NCBI GenBank assembly: GCA_026182355.1
Contig: JAPFBL010000070.1
Location: forward strand, 917,501-981,500
Direction of reading: 5' to 3'
Origin: Hermatobates lingyangjiaoensis
Lineage: Eukaryota > Arthropoda > Insecta > Hemiptera > Hermatobatidae
Length of the DNA: 64,000 bases
Shown here: positions 43,622-53,589 of the stretch, in pieces
Layout of the letters: the number at the start of each line of letters is the position of its first letter
How positions within the stretch are numbered: position 1 is the first letter of the stretch
Translations under genes and position numbers: made by a program
The notes under the pieces: model-generated
Database searches by the model: none
What the model was told of the DNA's origin: nothing
What the model saw: the letters and a program-made list of their open reading frames with translations, nothing else

Positions 43622-45638
43622 TTATAATTATTTGATTTCTCTTGTTGTTTATTATATCCTGACTAATCTCAGCTTCCGGTCCATTTCGTTGTTCTTGGTC
43701 TTCATCTGCGTCTGGTGTCCAGTTGGCGAAGAACTCTCGCACGTCCCTGGAGGTACTTGGCTCTCTCGTACTACTTCTCGTAATGACGTTGACGTTTCTG
43801 GACAAACAGTCGGCTACTTGATTATCAACGCCCTTTACGTGCTGGACCCTGAAGTTGTATGCAGCTATCCTTTCTTTCCACTTTGCTATCCGGGCTGACG
43901 TCTCCTTTAAATTCCCGATCCACATTAGGGGCCTATGATCTGTTCTAATAGTGAACTCAGCCGCAAAAAGGTAGGGTCGGAAATGTTCTACAGTCCACAC
44001 TATGCCTAACATTTCCCTTTCTATTGTGCTATACCTTTTTTCTGCTGGTGATAATTTTCTGCTGGCGTAGGCTATTGGTCGCTCTCCCTGGATAGTTTCC
44101 TGCATCAAGACTCCCCCGATAGCTTCTTGACTGGCATCTGTCATTACAATGAATGGTTTGTTTAGGTCAGGAAATTGGAGCAACAGCGGGCCCCGCAACG
44201 CCTTCTTACACTGCTCCACTGCTTCTCTTAGATCTTCTGTTTGTATAAACTTCTTTCCTTTCTTTAAACTGTCCGTCAAGGGGTTCGTGATTGCTGCAAA
44301 GTCCTTTACGTACCTTCTATAGAAACCTATCATACCTAGAAAAGCCCTGATGTCTTTGGGTCCCTTTGGATAGGGTAATCGATCTATTGCTTCAACCTTC
44401 TTAGGGTCGGGTCTTACTCCTTCACCTGAGATAAGGTGCCCCATAAATCTAACCTCTTTTTGATATAAGCGGGTTTTATCCATCGCTACCTTTAAGCCAA
44501 AGTCCCTTATTCTTTTCAGCACCCTTGTAACATGTTCCTTATGCTCTTCTATTGACTTACTGAACACTATGATGTCATCCATGTAGATTTGCGTAAAGTC
44601 TTCTCCCAGTCCTTCAAGCAGTTCATCCATGAGGCGTTGGAACGTGGAAGGCGCATTCTTTAGGCCAAAGGGCATCCTCAAAAATTCGAAGTGGCCTCTA
44701 TCGAACGTAAAGGCCGTCTTCTCGACATCTCTCGGGTGCATCCTAATCTGGTGATACCCGGCCTTGAGGTCGAAGGTACTGAATACAGTTGCTCCTGCCA
44801 TATGGTCGAGTATGTCTTCTATCCTTGGCAGAGGGTATCTTTCAAGCTTAGTGTACTTATTTAACTCTCTAAAATCTACTACCAACCGGTATTTAGGGGG
44901 TTTACCCTCCTCGACCTTTTTCGGGACCAGCCAAATAGGGCTCGAAAATTGCGACTTAGACCTCTGTATTATGCCCTGGTCCAGCATTTCCTTTATTTGC
45001 TCCTGCATTATCTTTTTCAATTGGTGTGGGTACCTTCTAGGTTTCACGTAAACAACTGTACCTTCAGGGAGTTCTATTTGGTGTTTGACCCTACCTGTAG
45101 CTGATAACCTCTGTCCTTCACTATAGAATACTTTTTCAAATTCTTTCATTAATTCACTCACCTGATGTTCTCCTGGTATCACTTTTCCACAGTTTACCGT
45201 TATTCTCTTCCCTGGTTTAACTCTCCCTTCCACGAAGTATTTCCTTTTTCCTAGTTTAATGTCCCACTTCCCTCTTTTACACTCAGGTTTTGCATTGATT
45301 CTCTCCAAAAAGTCGCACCCTAGAATAACTCCATATTTCTGGGTCTCTAAGTGGGTCACATGCACTTTCATCTCCAAGGTCTCTCCTATTAATTCTCCCA
45401 TCTCTACCTGTAATTCGCCTACCAGGCTCTTCCTTCCTGCCATGGTGACCAAGGTGCAGTTGCACGGTGTCAGCCCTGAATAATTGTCCATCCTTTTTGC
45501 CACTTCATTGTCCATAATTGTGCTATCTGACCCTGTATCTACCAAACACTTAGTCTTCCATTTGGGAAAAAAAAATATAGGGAGCTTACCTCTTATGCTA
45601 TTCCTCTGTTGCTCGCCTATATACCTCTCGCCTAACCT
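43449..45638 (-). CDS. pol: Gypsy Pol: protease, reverse transcriptase, RNase H
   Basis: The frame is open from the codon after the gag TGA, so there is no separate ATG near its start. The first 31 codons lead into the aspartic protease (LVDTGSDSTI, with DTG catalytic, and VILGCDFL). RT follows with YRLVVDFRELNKYT, FDLKAGYHQI, MPFGLKNAPSTFQRLM and the catalytic YMDD (IYMDDIIVFS). RNase H has TDAS, EREMLG and RTDHRPL as its acidic residues, then QVADCLSR. Coding then runs about 115 codons into a linker and stops at 43449. The integrase frame, displaced by +1, already opens at about 43621, so the domains are continuous only across a frame switch. All catalytic residues of PR, RT and RH are intact. 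Confidence 0.92.
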   Translation of the reverse strand, partial: RLGERYIGEQQRNSIRGKLPIFFFPKWKTKCLVDTGSDSTIMDNEVAKRMDNYSGLTPCNCTLVTMAGRKSLVGELQVEMGELIGETLEMKVHVTHLETQKYGVILGCDFLERINAKPECKRGKWDIKLGKRKYFVEGRVKPGKRITVNCGKVIPGEHQVSELMKEFEKVFYSEGQRLSATGRVKHQIELPEGTVVYVKPRRYPHQLKKIMQEQIKEMLDQGIIQRSKSQFSSPIWLVPKKVEEGKPPKYRLVVDFRELNKYTKLERYPLPRIEDILDHMAGATVFSTFDLKAGYHQIRMHPRDVEKTAFTFDRGHFEFLRMPFGLKNAPSTFQRLMDELLEGLGEDFTQIYMDDIIVFSKSIEEHKEHVTRVLKRIRDFGLKVAMDKTRLYQKEVRFMGHLISGEGVRPDPKKVEAIDRLPYPKGPKDIRAFLGMIGFYRRYVKDFAAITNPLTDSLKKGKKFIQTEDLREAVEQCKKALRGPLLLQFPDLNKPFIVMTDASQEAIGGVLMQETIQGERPIAYASRKLSPAEKRYSTIEREMLGIVWTVEHFRPYLFAAEFTIRTDHRPLMWIGNLKETSARIAKWKERIAAYNFRVQHVKGVDNQVADCLSRNVNVITRSSTREPSTSRDVREFFANWTPDADEDQEQRNGPEAEISQDIINNKRNQIIIKDDTRRNNKHPIAQIWPLKNKYYYRRNESEQRTIKYSHKPTNSARKGIPFLYRITRT

Positions 45639-46832
45639 TCAATCCTTCTTCCTCTTCTCTCGACTAGCGATCCTCCCACCACGAGTCTCTTCCAGTGAAG
45701 GCCACTTCCCTCGCTCGTACCAGCGCTCGTGTCGTTCTATCGATGTCTCTTGCTCCGACCCTGTTGACTCTGATGAGCTCCCGTCCTCTGAAGAGCCTTC
45801 CCCTTTTTGTCTTCTCCTGCCCCACATCTTCTCCCGCCGGGTTGTGTTAACTTCCATGGGCTCATCTCTTGGTGTTGGTCTATACTGTGTCGTTCGTGGT
45901 CTCTCCTTGCGATATAAATACGGACACTCTCGCGCGAAGTGACCGAGTTCACCACACTCCCAACATCCTCTTCTTACTGGCTTCTCTCTTCGCGTGTAGC
46001 CTCCCACTGCCTCATAGCTGTTCCTCCTGGCTTGAGATCTTCTCTCTTCAAAACGTCCCCGTGGCTTCCTCTCCTGTGAATACCTCCCTTGTTCTCGATC
46101 CTCATAGGCTCTTGCTCTGAATTGCCTACCCTGAGGTACTCTCCTCCTGGTCACAACTGCCCATCCTCCTTCTGACTTCCCTCTGTATATAACACCGTTA
46201 TCTTCTCGGTCCATTTCTTCCTCCCGGATGGCATTAATTGTCTCCTCGAGACTAGTGGGCTTCATGATACGGAGGGCCATTCTCACTCGTTCTGGAGCTG
46301 CCTTGAGGAGAATTTCACTGGCTATCTCTTCATATATCGTCGTTCTCCATTTCGCTTCTTGACTGTCTGTGCACTTTTCATTTATCTTCATAGTTAATTT
46401 CCTTGTCGCATCCCCCAATCTGCGCCCGAACTCAGCGCAGGTCTCACCATTCTCCTTCCGCATTTCAAAAATTTTTAGCGCACTTCTAGCTACAGGCTTT
46501 GCGGCTCCAGCATATCTGTCCTTAAGGGCTGCTCGCACCGCACTCCACTCCGCACAAAACGTAAGTCCTAACTCCAGCATCACCGTAAGGCTGACCCTGG
46601 CGAGGAAGTAGGTCTTGATGTTCTTGTCTGTAGCTGGGTCTAGTTGAGTTGTGACTAACTGCTCGTTGATGGAGTCCATTCTCTCTATGAACAAGTCCAA
46701 CTCTCGAGCATCACCCTCGAACCTCTTTATCGAATCTAATAGGTTCATCAGGTACCCTGCTTTTGCTACTCTCGCTTGTTCTATTTTCACTGCGAGCCTA
46801 ACATCGGCTCCTGTTGTCTGTTTACTCGTCAT
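45639..46832 (-). CDS. gag: Gypsy Gag polyprotein
   Basis: Encodes the structural protein that forms the retrotransposon particle and packages RNA. The first ATG (46832) gives 397 codons beginning MTSKQTTGADVRLAVK; an in-frame TTG seven codons upstream is less likely as start. The N-terminal two thirds is helix-rich, with a capsid-like segment (YFLARVSLTVMLELGL, FCAEWSAVRAALKDRY). A long Arg/Gly/Glu-rich stretch follows, then the nucleocapsid zinc knuckle CWECGELGHFAREC (CX2CX4HX4C, about residues 290-303), then a Ser/Glu-rich acidic tail. The stop is TGA at 45639-45641, and pol continues in the same frame after it. The PBS lies about 50 bases upstream of the ATG. Confidence 0.9.
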   Translation of the reverse strand: MTSKQTTGADVRLAVKIEQARVAKAGYLMNLLDSIKRFEGDARELDLFIERMDSINEQLVTTQLDPATDKNIKTYFLARVSLTVMLELGLTFCAEWSAVRAALKDRYAGAAKPVARSALKIFEMRKENGETCAEFGRRLGDATRKLTMKINEKCTDSQEAKWRTTIYEEIASEILLKAAPERVRMALRIMKPTSLEETINAIREEEMDREDNGVIYRGKSEGGWAVVTRRRVPQGRQFRARAYEDREQGRYSQERKPRGRFEERRSQARRNSYEAVGGYTRREKPVRRGCWECGELGHFARECPYLYRKERPRTTQYRPTPRDEPMEVNTTRREKMWGRRRQKGEGSSEDGSSSESTGSEQETSIERHERWYERGKWPSLEETRGGRIASREKRKKD

Positions 46833-46884
46833 GTTGGTTTCTACACTGGACACAACACTACACTATTAAACAGTTGGCGAATGA

Positions 46885-46902
46885 TCCCGGGTTTCGGCAC
46901 CA
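46885..46902 (-). other. Primer-binding site, complementary to tRNA-Phe 3' end
   Basis: The minus strand reads TGGTGCCGAAACCCGGGA directly after the LTR. Its complement, TCCCGGGTTTCGGCA plus CCA, equals the 3' end of metazoan cytoplasmic tRNA-Phe (acceptor GCCGAAA...TTTCGGC) as I remember it. The first T may overlap the LTR end. Confidence 0.75.
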
Positions 46903-47077
46903 GTTACGCGTGTCCGGGTAATGAATAGGTTTTTAAAAAAAAGGAATTTAAATAAACTAGCTCGCACGTGATTGAAGACAAGAATCGAGTTTATTAGTCA
47001 GCTCCTTCTGTTTATAGGAGAGGCAATGTTGATCTGGACTTCAACCCTCTAGTCTCTCGCGGGCGGCCGGCATTACT
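46902..47077 (-). repeat. Gypsy 5' LTR (176 bp)
   Basis: On the minus strand it begins AGTAATGCCGGCCGCCCGCG and ends CCCGGACACGCGTAACT. The ends are AGT...ACT rather than the common TG...CA, which is also known from some Gypsy-group elements. It is identical to the 3' LTR apart from lacking 6 bases in the TTTATACTCGTAGGAG region. Confidence 0.9.
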
Positions 47078-47144
47078 TATATATATATATATATATATCG
47101 ATCTCTATATCTATCTATCTATCTATATCTCTTCTCTCTCTCAC

Positions 47145-47211
<67 letters not shown>

Positions 47212-47213
47212 TT
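47078..47213. repeat. (TA)n, (TATC)n and long (TC)n microsatellite
   Basis: (TA)10, then TATC repeats at 47105-47128, then a (TC)n run of about 35 units ending at TCTGTCTCTC. It directly abuts the Gypsy 5' LTR. Confidence 0.9.
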
Positions 47214-47985
47214 ATTTATGTATTTCTCAATATTTATCTCTCTATTTATCTATCTCACCCGTGGTTTCTGTTTCTCTATTTCTTCTTTCATTACTTCTTT
47301 TTCGTTTCTCTATCATATATCCTAATTCTTCAGATGTCTCTCTTTTCAGTTCACTCTCTTACTGCTTAGTCTCTCATTCACTTTTTCCTTCACCTCTTTC
47401 TCCTTAACTAGTCCATCCCTCTATAATTCATGTTTTTCGATACTTTGCACATTGTTCTTACCTCTCTTCTGCATATCTCTTTCTTTGATGTTGTATTCTT
47501 TCCATTCATTCTATTTGTCTTTATCCCTTTATCATTTTCTTTTTCAAAACATTAAAACATGAAAATGAAAACATGATACTTACTATATTAATTCGTACAA
47601 TTGAAGGCAACATGAAAATTTTAACCTTGAACGCTTTTAAATTGGGAATGCAATAGATAGTGTCATCAAGTTGGCGGACTGAATGATTTAAACAGCTGAA
47701 TAGTCCAGTGGAAGCTGCTAGTTCTCCATCGGAACTATAATGAAGTAGTGTTTGACAATTCTGGAGTGATTGATAGATTCAGGTGTTCAGTGCTTCCCAA
47801 TTCCCACTTCAATCTAATCTCCTTATCTGTACAGTCCTCCAAAACAACAATCCAATGCCCGACCATCACGCAATACCTTAACCTTGTCTCTTTTATTTGT
47901 ATTCAAATTTCAATCCCTAACAAGTACGTACTATCGTAGCATTTCTTAATTAAAACCTCATTTTTTTTATTGTTTTTAAACATAC
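47214..47985. other. T/C-rich sequence, otherwise unrecognised
   Basis: Pyrimidine-rich to about 47540, grading out of the microsatellite, then ordinary AT-rich sequence. No frame is supported. Confidence 0.35.
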
Positions 47986-47986
47986 A

Positions 47987-49046
47987 TCTATATATATATA
48001 AAAATGAATATATGTCTGTTTGTACTCCATAGATTCAAAAACCATCCATCCAATCACAGTGATAATTTAGGAAATTATTACGTATATCCCCGGGAAGGTT
48101 TATATCTTTTTTTTTAAAAATCAGAGTTGTGGTTCAGGTAATATCTCAAAAATATCATAATAGATAAGGTTTGCTGTATAACCCGTTTGTTTACATCTTG
48201 ACTTTAATTAGTAATAGCAGCCACAGGTAGTTTATTCCTTATGAATAACCAACTTATAATATTTCCACATGCTTGGTTCAATTGGAAATAATCAGGTACA
48301 GGAAATTTTATTATTCTTTCCAGATTGATATTAAAGACAATTATTGTAATTTTATATTGTCATTAACTTGAATAAAGACTTTATAAATCTCTTAACTTTA
48401 ATAAAGCTTTAGTTATTAGCAATAGTTTACCATTAACTTTTCTTATCTAATTGGTTTAACTTTCTTTAAGAATTAAAGAAAGTTATGCGTTACATAATAA
48501 CTTATTAACTTTAAATATGCATGATAATAATATTACGAATAATAATGATAGTATTTGAACCATTATTTCTAATCTTAAAAGAATAGTTAAAGTATTTTGT
48601 TTAAGTTTAATGGATGTAAGTCTTCTTTATTTATTCCTGATTGACTAATTCGTTTGTTTAAAATATTTAATTATTAGTAATTAGTATCCGACTCTACTCC
48701 ATATAGGCAAAACGATAATTTATTATATATATCGATGATAATGAGCTAAGACTTCTTTCAACATTTCTTTTTTGTATTGTTCAAGCAAAAAATATTCTTT
48801 TTATTATTTGTTTAATCTAATCTTTCAACTACCAATTGTATTAACCAATGTTTACAATTTATAATCAGTGTTAGATATATCTTTTTTCCGTAATCTATAA
48901 TTTTAATTCTATATTAATTTCGTTTATCTCAAAAAAGTTATGTGTAATGGAATTATAGAAAATTTACATTGTTTTTGTTATAAGTAATTTATTATTAGAA
49001 TTGGAATTAAATTATTGCCCGGGTAAAACCGGGTAGATCAGCTAGT
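47987..49046 (+). mobile_element. Helitron-like (Helentron-type) non-autonomous element, complete
   Basis: The 5' end TCTATATATATAAAAATGAA and the phrase ATATGTCTGTTTGTACTCC are typical of this element class. The 3' end has the GC hairpin GCCCGGGTAAAACCGGG (49017-49033) followed by TAGATCAGCTAGT, with AT-rich flanks and no inverted ends. The 1.06-kb interior has no protein. Copy 1 at 17467-18165 shares the 5' 700 bases. Mobilisation would need a Helitron RepHel protein; a dead helicase fragment lies at 34640-35040. Confidence 0.75.
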
Positions 49047-50335
49047 TATTAATAAAAATGATTAAATTAATTTAAAGAAAAACATTCTTATATCTTCTTA
49101 ATGCATCAAGGCTTTGATATATCACTTCAATTGTCAGGTAATTCGTACAAAATTATTCCAACTCTTTGTAATTTATTCCGTTGCTTACTCTCTTTCACAC
49201 ACGCATACATATACACAAACATGCACAAACATGTAAATGCACACCCCACTAAAACATGAAATGTGGAAATAGGAATACAGAAACACAGAAATCAAAAGAC
49301 ACTACTGCTGAAGATTACAGAATATCAACACTACTCCTCTGGATTATAGAATTTCAACATTACTGTTCAGGATTATTGAATATCCACAATGTTAATATCA
49401 ATTGGACCGATATATAAAATTTCAGATATCCATCTTTTAACGTATTGTAGTATATTGAAAGTTATCCAAGAGAGTTCTGTAGTCAGATGAAGCAGACTTC
49501 TTTTGTAATTCCTTGCTACTCTATACGTAACAAAATTAGCTGCAATGGTATGCAGCTAAAGTGTTTTAATTATGCGTAAATGTAGGTGGAAAATAACTAT
49601 TAAATATATGTGGGTGATAAAATGAAAATATTTGTACTTTGAAAAGTTACGTCAATACAGAAAAATTACAATTTAAAATTCAAAATATATACAGTATGAA
49701 AACAGCCTTTAATAGAAAACATCTCTACTGAATGCAATAAAGGTTGACTAATTTCATTTGAAAGTTAAATAAGTCACTTCTCAACCAGTAAATTACAGAC
49801 TTTATATTTAGAATGGAAAGTAAAGTTTTCAACATTTTGATATTAGGAATGTATAATTTTGATTGCTAGAGTAAAAGTGACGTGTTAAAGAAGAGAATTG
49901 AATCGATTCGTGGCTTTTGATGAAACGCAATATAGACTTCATTTGAATGTTCCCCTCTCTGTCTTTTGATCTTTTGAAACTCAATTGATGTTCAATCAAA
50001 CATCTTATTAACATTTTTTTAAAAAAAAGATATATTCTTAATAATAATTTTCTTGTTATTATTAGTGTAAAATTGAGTAACAGAAGGAAAATCATCACGA
50101 CTTCTGAATTTTCTTGAAATTAGTTTGTTGAGAATTTTCAAATGATTATTTCAAGCTACCTCAGGTTTAAATTAAACAAAAAAAACATGCCATATTTGAA
50201 TTTCTCTTTAATGTCATGTATATGTCTGAAATTTGTTTTATAATACACTTCGACTTTTTTATTATGTGTTTTTTAAACTTATAATGTTATTAACAACACA
50301 TCAATTAATTATCAAAAATTACTAATATTAACAAC
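49047..50335. other. No recognised feature
   Basis: AT-rich sequence. Short imperfect duplications of ACTACT-CTG-GGATTA-AGAAT-TCAACA occur at 49310-49395. The 89-codon minus frame at 49829-50098 has no motif. Confidence 0.35.
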
Positions 50336-50364
50336 AGCCAAAGATTGAGAAGTTTAACCCACTT

Positions 50365-50460
50365 AACCCGCACTCTTTGGGCGACAGGGTTTAACCTGTA
50401 TTGATCTCTACGTGTGTACCTAGACCTTTCGACCATACCACTAAGCAGGACAGAGTGTTA
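50365..50460 (-). repeat. Degenerate tRNA-like SINE head
   Basis: The minus strand gives CTGCTTAGTGGTATGGTCGA (A-box-like) and ACAGGTTAAACCCTGTCGCC (B-box-like GGTTAAACCC) about 45 bases later. No known body follows. This is a weak call. Confidence 0.35.
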
Positions 50461-50561
50461 CACTAGCAGTCCAATGATGGTCCCTTTAATGTAATAAATT
50501 TGGGGAACTTTTGATTTTGGTAAGTAGTTTTCTTAAATTTAACTAACTTTGTATCTGTTTG

Positions 50562-50565
<4 letters not shown>

Positions 50566-50597
<32 letters not shown>

Positions 50598-50600
50598 GTC
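50566..50600. repeat. (GT)n microsatellite
   Basis: About 15 GT units with one GC interruption. Confidence 0.9.
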
Positions 50601-51060
50601 TCGTAATTTTTTATTGAACTAAATGTCTGAGAGTTATATAGCTGTAAACACGGCCAATAACAGGTGTAGTTTGACCATGATTTTTTTCTCTCTCAATCAA
50701 TTTTCAACTCAAATGATAAAACAAATAACAAATAATAATGATAATAAAGAAACAACGATCTAATTCATTAAATAATTTAAAGTAATTAAAACATTTGATA
50801 CATTAATTCAGATGTATACATATACCAACGTCTAAACGACAGAAATAAACTGAGAAATGAGACTCACATCTTTCAATAAACAACCCATATTAGTCAGTCT
50901 CTTCTAACTTACATATCCAATTGATATATATTGATAAAAGTATCGACCGTCAAGTAGAAACAAAATAAAATTTTATTTTATTTTTATATCACGATAGATA
51001 TTTTTATCAATATGTATATATTTGGGATAATAATTATGGGATTCCATGAGGATATAAGAA
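50601..51060. other. No recognised feature
   Basis: AT-rich sequence between the GT microsatellite and a family F fragment. Confidence 0.35.
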
Positions 51061-51074
51061 GAATATATGGATAT

Positions 51075-51173
51075 GAGCCTATGAAAAAGGTTTTAAATCA
51101 AAACCTAAACATTGGCAGTAAGAGCTTAATTTGAACCTGAAGAACTGACCGAGTCCTGATAAACTTTTATTCT

Positions 51174-51213
<40 letters not shown>

Positions 51214-51310
51214 GTATAGATGGCAGCAAATTTTCTTTGAGACAAATATAATTGAAATATGCAGAAGCTTGTGCATTCACAACTTTTCTGATGATTGCCT
51301 CGAATTTCCT
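51075..51310. repeat. Family F fragment, (TA)n, family B fragment
   Basis: CCTATGAAAAAGGTTTTAAA and TGACCGAGTCCTGATAAACT (family F) run to the TA tract at 51177-51211. After it, GGCAGCAAATTTTCTTTGAG and GAAGCTTGTGCATTCACAAC on the other strand belong to the family B edge. This is the same F-(TA)n-B order as at 26900-27470. Confidence 0.6.
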
Positions 51311-51409
51311 TGTTTTATGCGTTGGTCTAGAGGTAATTTCAATAAAGAATCCATCAAAGATAAAAGTGTCAAGAAAACCAAACCTAAGAAAAATGATAAG
51401 AAAAAACTG

Positions 51410-51485
51410 TATTAAATCACTAACACACTAAAAAACAAACTTTTGATCACAAATTGGTCATCTTCAGGATAAAAGACTAAATGAC
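51410..51485 (-). repeat. Degenerate CTGAAGA core
   Basis: Minus strand near 51455-51475: CTGAAGA-T-GACCAATTTGTGATC-AAAAG. The stem is short (GA-C/G-TC) and the GAAA is AAAA. No module edge is identified. Confidence 0.4.
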
Positions 51486-51599
51486 TAATATATAATAAGT
51501 TAATAAAGTAATCTACGATAGTTACTATAGATTAAAGTAAACATTGAAGTAATTATTAATATCGTCAGTGTCGAAATCCCACCCAACGTAACGCCCAAC

Positions 51600-51835
51600 T
51601 GAAACACTAGATGCAGAAAATATCTGGTGAGGGGTTGAGAAGAGTGGGAGGGAAGAGTGGTATTTTAAAAGGGTGAAAGCGAAGGAAAGAAGAAATGTCC
51701 AGAAAGGGATGTTTGGGAAAACAAAGGAGTACAGTAAGAAAGAGTAAGAAACTATCCGCTAGCTGTTAACCCTCTTAGAAGAGGCTATTGCCCTCATAAC
51801 GAAAGTATCAAGTATGAAGAGACCGTTACTAATGT
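51600..51835 (+). repeat. Repeat S, copy 2
   Basis: GATGCAGAAAATATCTGGTG, GAGTGGGAGGGAAGAGTGGT, AAGGGATGTTTGG, ACTATCCGCTAGCTGTTAAC and AGAAGAGGCTATTGCCCTC match copy 1 (15456-15717). The terminal fold-back of copy 1 is absent here; the sequence runs on as a single arm. Confidence 0.65.
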
Positions 51836-52200
51836 TTATAATATTTGATCTATTAAATTTAATTAGAGACGATCCAATAATATTTCTTAACAACATCGAT
51901 TTTTTTATAGATAATAAATTTAGCTCTTGTCCAATCAATATGATGATTTTCATTGCTTATATGCAAGAATAAGGCACTACTTTTTTCCTGTCTACTTAGA
52001 TTGTATTGGTGTTGATTTACACGTTTACTTTGATGTTTTAATGTAAGTAAATATTTCAGTTTTTTTCATTGTTGAATCATTTTATTATTTTATATTATTA
52101 TTTGTATTCTCAATAATTTTTTATGTTTTAGTTTATTCATTTTTTATAAAGCTTAGTCCTTAACTTTTATTTATGTACCATTCTCTTTGTTCATTCTTGG
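51836..52200. other. No recognised feature
   Basis: AT-rich sequence. AAGAATAAGGCACTACTTT at 51965 also occurs at 41910, just before the Gypsy target site, so a short unknown repeat edge may lie here. Confidence 0.35.
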
Positions 52201-52227
52201 CTGATCTTTAATTTATTCATATTATTG

Positions 52228-52545
52228 GTATGGGAGGCCGTCGTGCCTCGCGGGATGGTCTTGGAGTTGTTGGAGTACTTTCAGACATTGTACCGTTGTA
52301 CTTTCGGACTAAGTTGATTAGTGTGAAGGAGTCAGACCGGATAATGGCTGGAAAGTATAATCAAAAATAACTCAATAAGATCTAGTAATAGTGTCCAGAC
52401 AGTAGTGGACTTGATGTATAGACCCTTTGGTGGCGGCTCATTAAGTTGGTTACAGTCGGGTAACCAACTTATGGGCGGCGTTCCGGGAGCGCTCCGGAGT
52501 TGTCTTGCAGGGTGCTGGGGTTTCCCATATGAATAATGTAAATCA
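52228..52545. other. Unassigned GC-richer block
   Basis: Contrasts sharply with its AT-rich surroundings: GGGAGGCCGTCGTGCCTCGC, a small fold-back AAGTTGGTTA...TAACCAACTT (52442-52472), and GGGCGGCGTTCCGGGAGCGC. No reading frame with a motif and no match elsewhere in the window. It may be the end of a LINE or another recent insertion. Confidence 0.35.
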
Positions 52546-52639
52546 TAATAACCTCAGTGGTACTAACAGTATGCAAGTATTTAATTTATTTATTAGTACT
52601 TTTTCATGTTTCCTAATTTAATTATAAATTGATTCTTGT

Positions 52640-53330
52640 CTACCTTGTTCTCTGTGACCGGGAGCGTATGCGGTGATATTGTTGGTCTTCGGCCGTCTCT
52701 GTTCCGGTGTGCTTGGCTTCCCTCTCTTATTTCTCTTGATAACGGTTCGGGCAAAAATTGGAGACTGTAAGTGTGTGTTTTTAATTTTTCGATGTTTCTT
52801 TGTCCTACTTTGAACAATATATATATATTCACTTAATAAACGGAAAAACTATTCAAACTGGACACAATAACAGTTAAAAATTCATGATAGGTACCACACA
52901 AAGTAAAGAAACACACTTACAAATTTAAATTTTCGGGCAATCCGTCTTTAGGAGAAAAAAGACAGGGAGACCAAGCACATATTTCAACAGGAAGACGATC
53001 TGAAAATGACAACAAACGTTTCACAGTTTATTAATTATTTATTAATTTATATTTAAATTATAATAATATTTATATATATATATATTTATTATTTATTAAT
53101 TATATTTCCTCATTTTCTTCAGTTTCACTTATTATTTCTCAGCTCTTCACTTATTCCCAGTTTATTTTTCTTACTTGACTTGAACCAACAGTGTTGGTCT
53201 CCAACTGGCGCTTCGTAAGAGCGCTTGTGCCCCTATCTCAATTCTGCTGATGACAGTTCCACCAAAAATTAGAGGCAGTAAGTGTGTTCTTATCTTTATT
53301 CTGTGTTCTAGTTTACTGTGAAATATATAT
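52640..53330. repeat. Diverged family C modules, facing each other
   Basis: 52735-52790 carries CGGTTCGGGCAAAAATTGGA and CTGTAAGTGTGTGTTTTTAA. 52915-52960 carries the reverse core (CTAAAGA-C-GGATTGCCC-GAAAA on minus). 53245-53290 reads CTGATGACAGTTCCACC then AGTAAGTGTGTTC. TA tracts sit at 52818-52829 and 53325-53342. Confidence 0.6.
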
Positions 53331-53345
53331 ATATATATATATGTA

Positions 53346-53543
53346 TGATCAAACCACAATAAGAAATGGGAAAACAAGACTAAGATCTTTCAACCGTAAC
53401 AAGTGGTCTTCGTCAGAGTCAAAAACCCAACTGATTTGGGTTAGGTTTTTCAAAAACTCAGTTGGGTTTTGACTCTGACGAAGACCGCTTGTTACGGTTG
53501 AAAGATCTTAGTCTTGTTTTCCCATTTCTTATTGTGGTTTGAT
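53346..53543. repeat. Family A palindrome, about 90-bp arms
   Basis: The left arm TGATCAAACCACAATAAGAA through CAACCGTAACAAGTGGTCTT is matched nearly base for base by the right arm ending CTTATTGTGGTTTGA. Both arms keep the core: minus 53388-53416 and plus 53475-53503 (CTGACGAAGACCG ... CGGTTGAAAG). The near-identity suggests recent formation. Confidence 0.85.
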
Positions 53544-53589
53544 AATTGATTATTGTTTCACGTGTTTATGTGAAATCTTTTTATATACA

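Larger units (their letters stand above)
41943..47077 (-). mobile_element. Ty3/Gypsy LTR retrotransposon, nearly complete, young
   Basis: A 5.1-kb element in minus orientation: 5' LTR 46902-47077, tRNA-Phe type primer-binding site, gag with CCHC knuckle, protease (DTGS), RT (YMDD), RNase H, integrase (HHCC, D-D-E, GPY/F), polypurine tract, 3' LTR 41943-42124. The PR-RT-RH-IN order is that of Ty3/Gypsy. No env-like frame lies between integrase and the 3' LTR (about 245 bases). The LTRs differ only by a 6-base indel, so insertion was recent. Even so, the coding part has one in-frame TGA and two one-base frame switches. The element is clearly more GC-rich than its surroundings. It lies inside a (TA)n tract. 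Confidence 0.93.

Noticed and set aside
43509..46869. Many plus-strand open frames across the Gypsy element (for example 43509-43898, 45484-45942)
   Set aside because: They are antisense shadows of gag/pol: the minus strand carries all catalytic motifs, and the plus frames show no recognisable domain.
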